Shown in pieces: positions 13,489 to 14,546 of a stretch of 14,546 nucleotides of DNA. Source of the DNA: Flavobacteriales bacterium (GTDB lineage: Bacteria; Bacteroidota; Bacteroidia; Flavobacteriales_D; Sanyastnellaceae); assembly GCA_028825055.1 (NCBI GenBank), contig JAPKAW010000027.1, forward strand, positions 1-14,546. Direction: 5' to 3'. Position numbers and translations under genes: made by a program. The notes under the pieces were generated by a model. It did no database searches. It saw only the letters and a list, made by a program, of their open reading frames with translations, and had not been told where the DNA came from. How positions within the stretch are numbered: the stretch's first letter is position 1; each line of letters begins with the position of its first letter.

Positions 13489-14546
13489 TCAGGATATCTG
13501 GCTCCAATCTGGCCTTCCCAATTGAACACGTTTCAACGTTGAATTGAGGATAGCATACTTGGGGTCTGACAAATTGGGATCCTCCTCCAAAATTCGTGAA
13601 GCGATATAACGTGCCGTTGTCAATAGCTCTCGATCGCGCAACAAATCGGCCATTTTTAAATCTGGAACGCCTGATTGCTGTGTCCCCATTAAATCTCCAG
13701 GGCCACGCAAATCCATATCCACTTCTGCGATTTCAAAACCATCATTGGTTCGACACATCGTTTCCATGCGCAAAGCAGCTCCCTTGGATAATTCGTCTGA
13801 GGTCATCAAAATGCAATAGCTCTGATCTCCACCGCGGCCTACACGTCCTCGCAGTTGATGCAATTGAGCCAACCCAAATCGTTCTGCACTCTCGATGACC
13901 ATTACGGAAGCATTGGGAACATTCACTCCGACTTCAATCACCGTTGTTGCTACCAAAATCTGACTAACCCCCTTGATAAACCGCTCCATTTCAATGTCTT
14001 TGTCCTGGGACTTCATCCGGCCATGGACGATGCCCAAGCGGTATTCGGGAAGGGGAAATCGTCTGGAAATACTTTCATATCCGTCCATCAAGTCCTTGTA
14101 ATCCAAGGTCGAACTCTCTTCAATCAAAGGATATACCACATAGACTTGGCGGCCTTTCTTGACCTCTTCTTCCATGAATTGAAAGACCGGTAATCTAGCC
14201 GCATCCGAACGGTGAACCGTTTTGATGAGCTTCCTTCCTGGAGGCATTTCGTCTATAACACTCACATCCAAATCTCCGTATGCTGTCATGGCTAAGGTCC
14301 TGGGAATCGGCGTTGCTGTCATCACAAGAACGTGAGGTGGTGGATTGGCCTTGGCCCACAACTTACTCCGCTGAGCAACCCCGAAACGGTGTTGCTCATC
14401 AATGATAGCAAGCCCCAGGCTTTTAAAAATCACTTTGGGCTCGATAAGTGCATGGGTTCCAATGAGAATATTCACTTCGCCGGATTGCAATCCTTCTAAA
14501 ATTGGTTTCCTGTCGGACATTTTCACGGATCCTGTCAACAACTCAA
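13489..14546 (-). CDS. recG: ATP-dependent DNA helicase RecG, C-terminal part (5' end outside the window)
   Basis: The visible 351 residues are the C-terminal half of RecG, a superfamily 2 helicase that remodels stalled forks and Holliday junctions. The frame runs open through the right edge, so the missing start (about half of a usual 690-700 residue protein) is due to the window limit. Motifs in order: ELLTGSVK, GTHALIEP, DEQHRFG (Walker B/motif II), TATPIPRT (motif III), VHGRMKSQDKD, LVATTVIEVGVNVPNA (motif V) and ERFGLAQLHQLRGRVGRG (motif VI). After them come the RecG-typical TNDGFEIAEVDMDLRGPGD and GTQQSGVPD segments (TRG region), which separate it from Mfd and PriA. The Trp-rich protein gene follows after 11 bases. 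Confidence 0.97.
   Translation of the reverse strand, partial: ELLTGSVKMSDRKPILEGLQSGEVNILIGTHALIEPKVIFKSLGLAIIDEQHRFGVAQRSKLWAKANPPPHVLVMTATPIPRTLAMTAYGDLDVSVIDEMPPGRKLIKTVHRSDAARLPVFQFMEEEVKKGRQVYVVYPLIEESSTLDYKDLMDGYESISRRFPLPEYRLGIVHGRMKSQDKDIEMERFIKGVSQILVATTVIEVGVNVPNASVMVIESAERFGLAQLHQLRGRVGRGGDQSYCILMTSDELSKGAALRMETMCRTNDGFEIAEVDMDLRGPGDLMGTQQSGVPDLKMADLLRDRELLTTARYIASRILEEDPNLSDPKYAILNSTLKRVQLGRPDWSQIS

Noticed and set aside
13478..13507. TTG start extending the Trp-rich protein into the recG end
   Set aside because: ATG 13477 directly precedes the hydrophobic anchor and avoids the overlap.

Overview
The window looks like chromosomal core DNA of a Bacteroidota bacterium, most likely a Flavobacteriales member of roughly balanced base composition. 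Three things point there. Promoter-like TAnnTTTG elements, the -7 box of Bacteroidota sigma factors, stand in front of several genes. Shine-Dalgarno sequences are largely absent. The TonB-type protein, the Glu/Leu/Phe/Val dehydrogenase and the NhaD antiporter resemble flavobacterial forms. The lineage is my inference from memory of these families; no search was possible.

Layout, left to right. A tRNA-Val(UAC), cut by the left edge, lies on the minus strand and diverges from a plus-strand group: a class I SAM-dependent O-methyltransferase-like gene, a sensor histidine kinase with no response regulator beside it, and gpmI (cofactor-independent phosphoglycerate mutase), whose start overlaps the kinase stop as ATGA. 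gpmI converges on a minus-strand group and overlaps the end of folC by 7 bp. Read in transcription order, that group is anmK, a gdh-like amino-acid dehydrogenase, nhaD, exbB, exbD, a tonB-like gene and folC. The exbB-exbD-tonB-folC part is very tight (ATGA overlap, 4-bp gap, ATGA overlap). anmK diverges from a plus-strand short-chain acyl-CoA dehydrogenase gene, with a well-formed promoter between them. The dehydrogenase gene overlaps by 11 bp the end of a convergent minus-strand pair: recG (its start lies beyond the right edge) followed by a membrane-anchored, Trp-rich, propeller-like protein of unknown function.

Functionally the genes cover central carbon metabolism (gpmI), folate (folC), proton-motive-force transduction to the outer membrane (exbB/exbD/tonB), sodium/proton homeostasis (nhaD), amino-acid nitrogen metabolism (gdh), peptidoglycan recycling (anmK), fatty-acid or branched-chain acyl oxidation, and DNA repair (recG). 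I see no mobile element, CRISPR array, prophage or defence locus. No gap between genes exceeds 300 bp, and no clear intrinsic terminator is visible.

I did not find a clearly new multi-gene system. The items most worth a second look are the unnamed Trp-rich protein behind recG, the response-regulator-less kinase coupled to gpmI, the interleaved tRNA/methyltransferase promoters with a probably leaderless GTG start, and the dyad in the acyl-CoA dehydrogenase leader.
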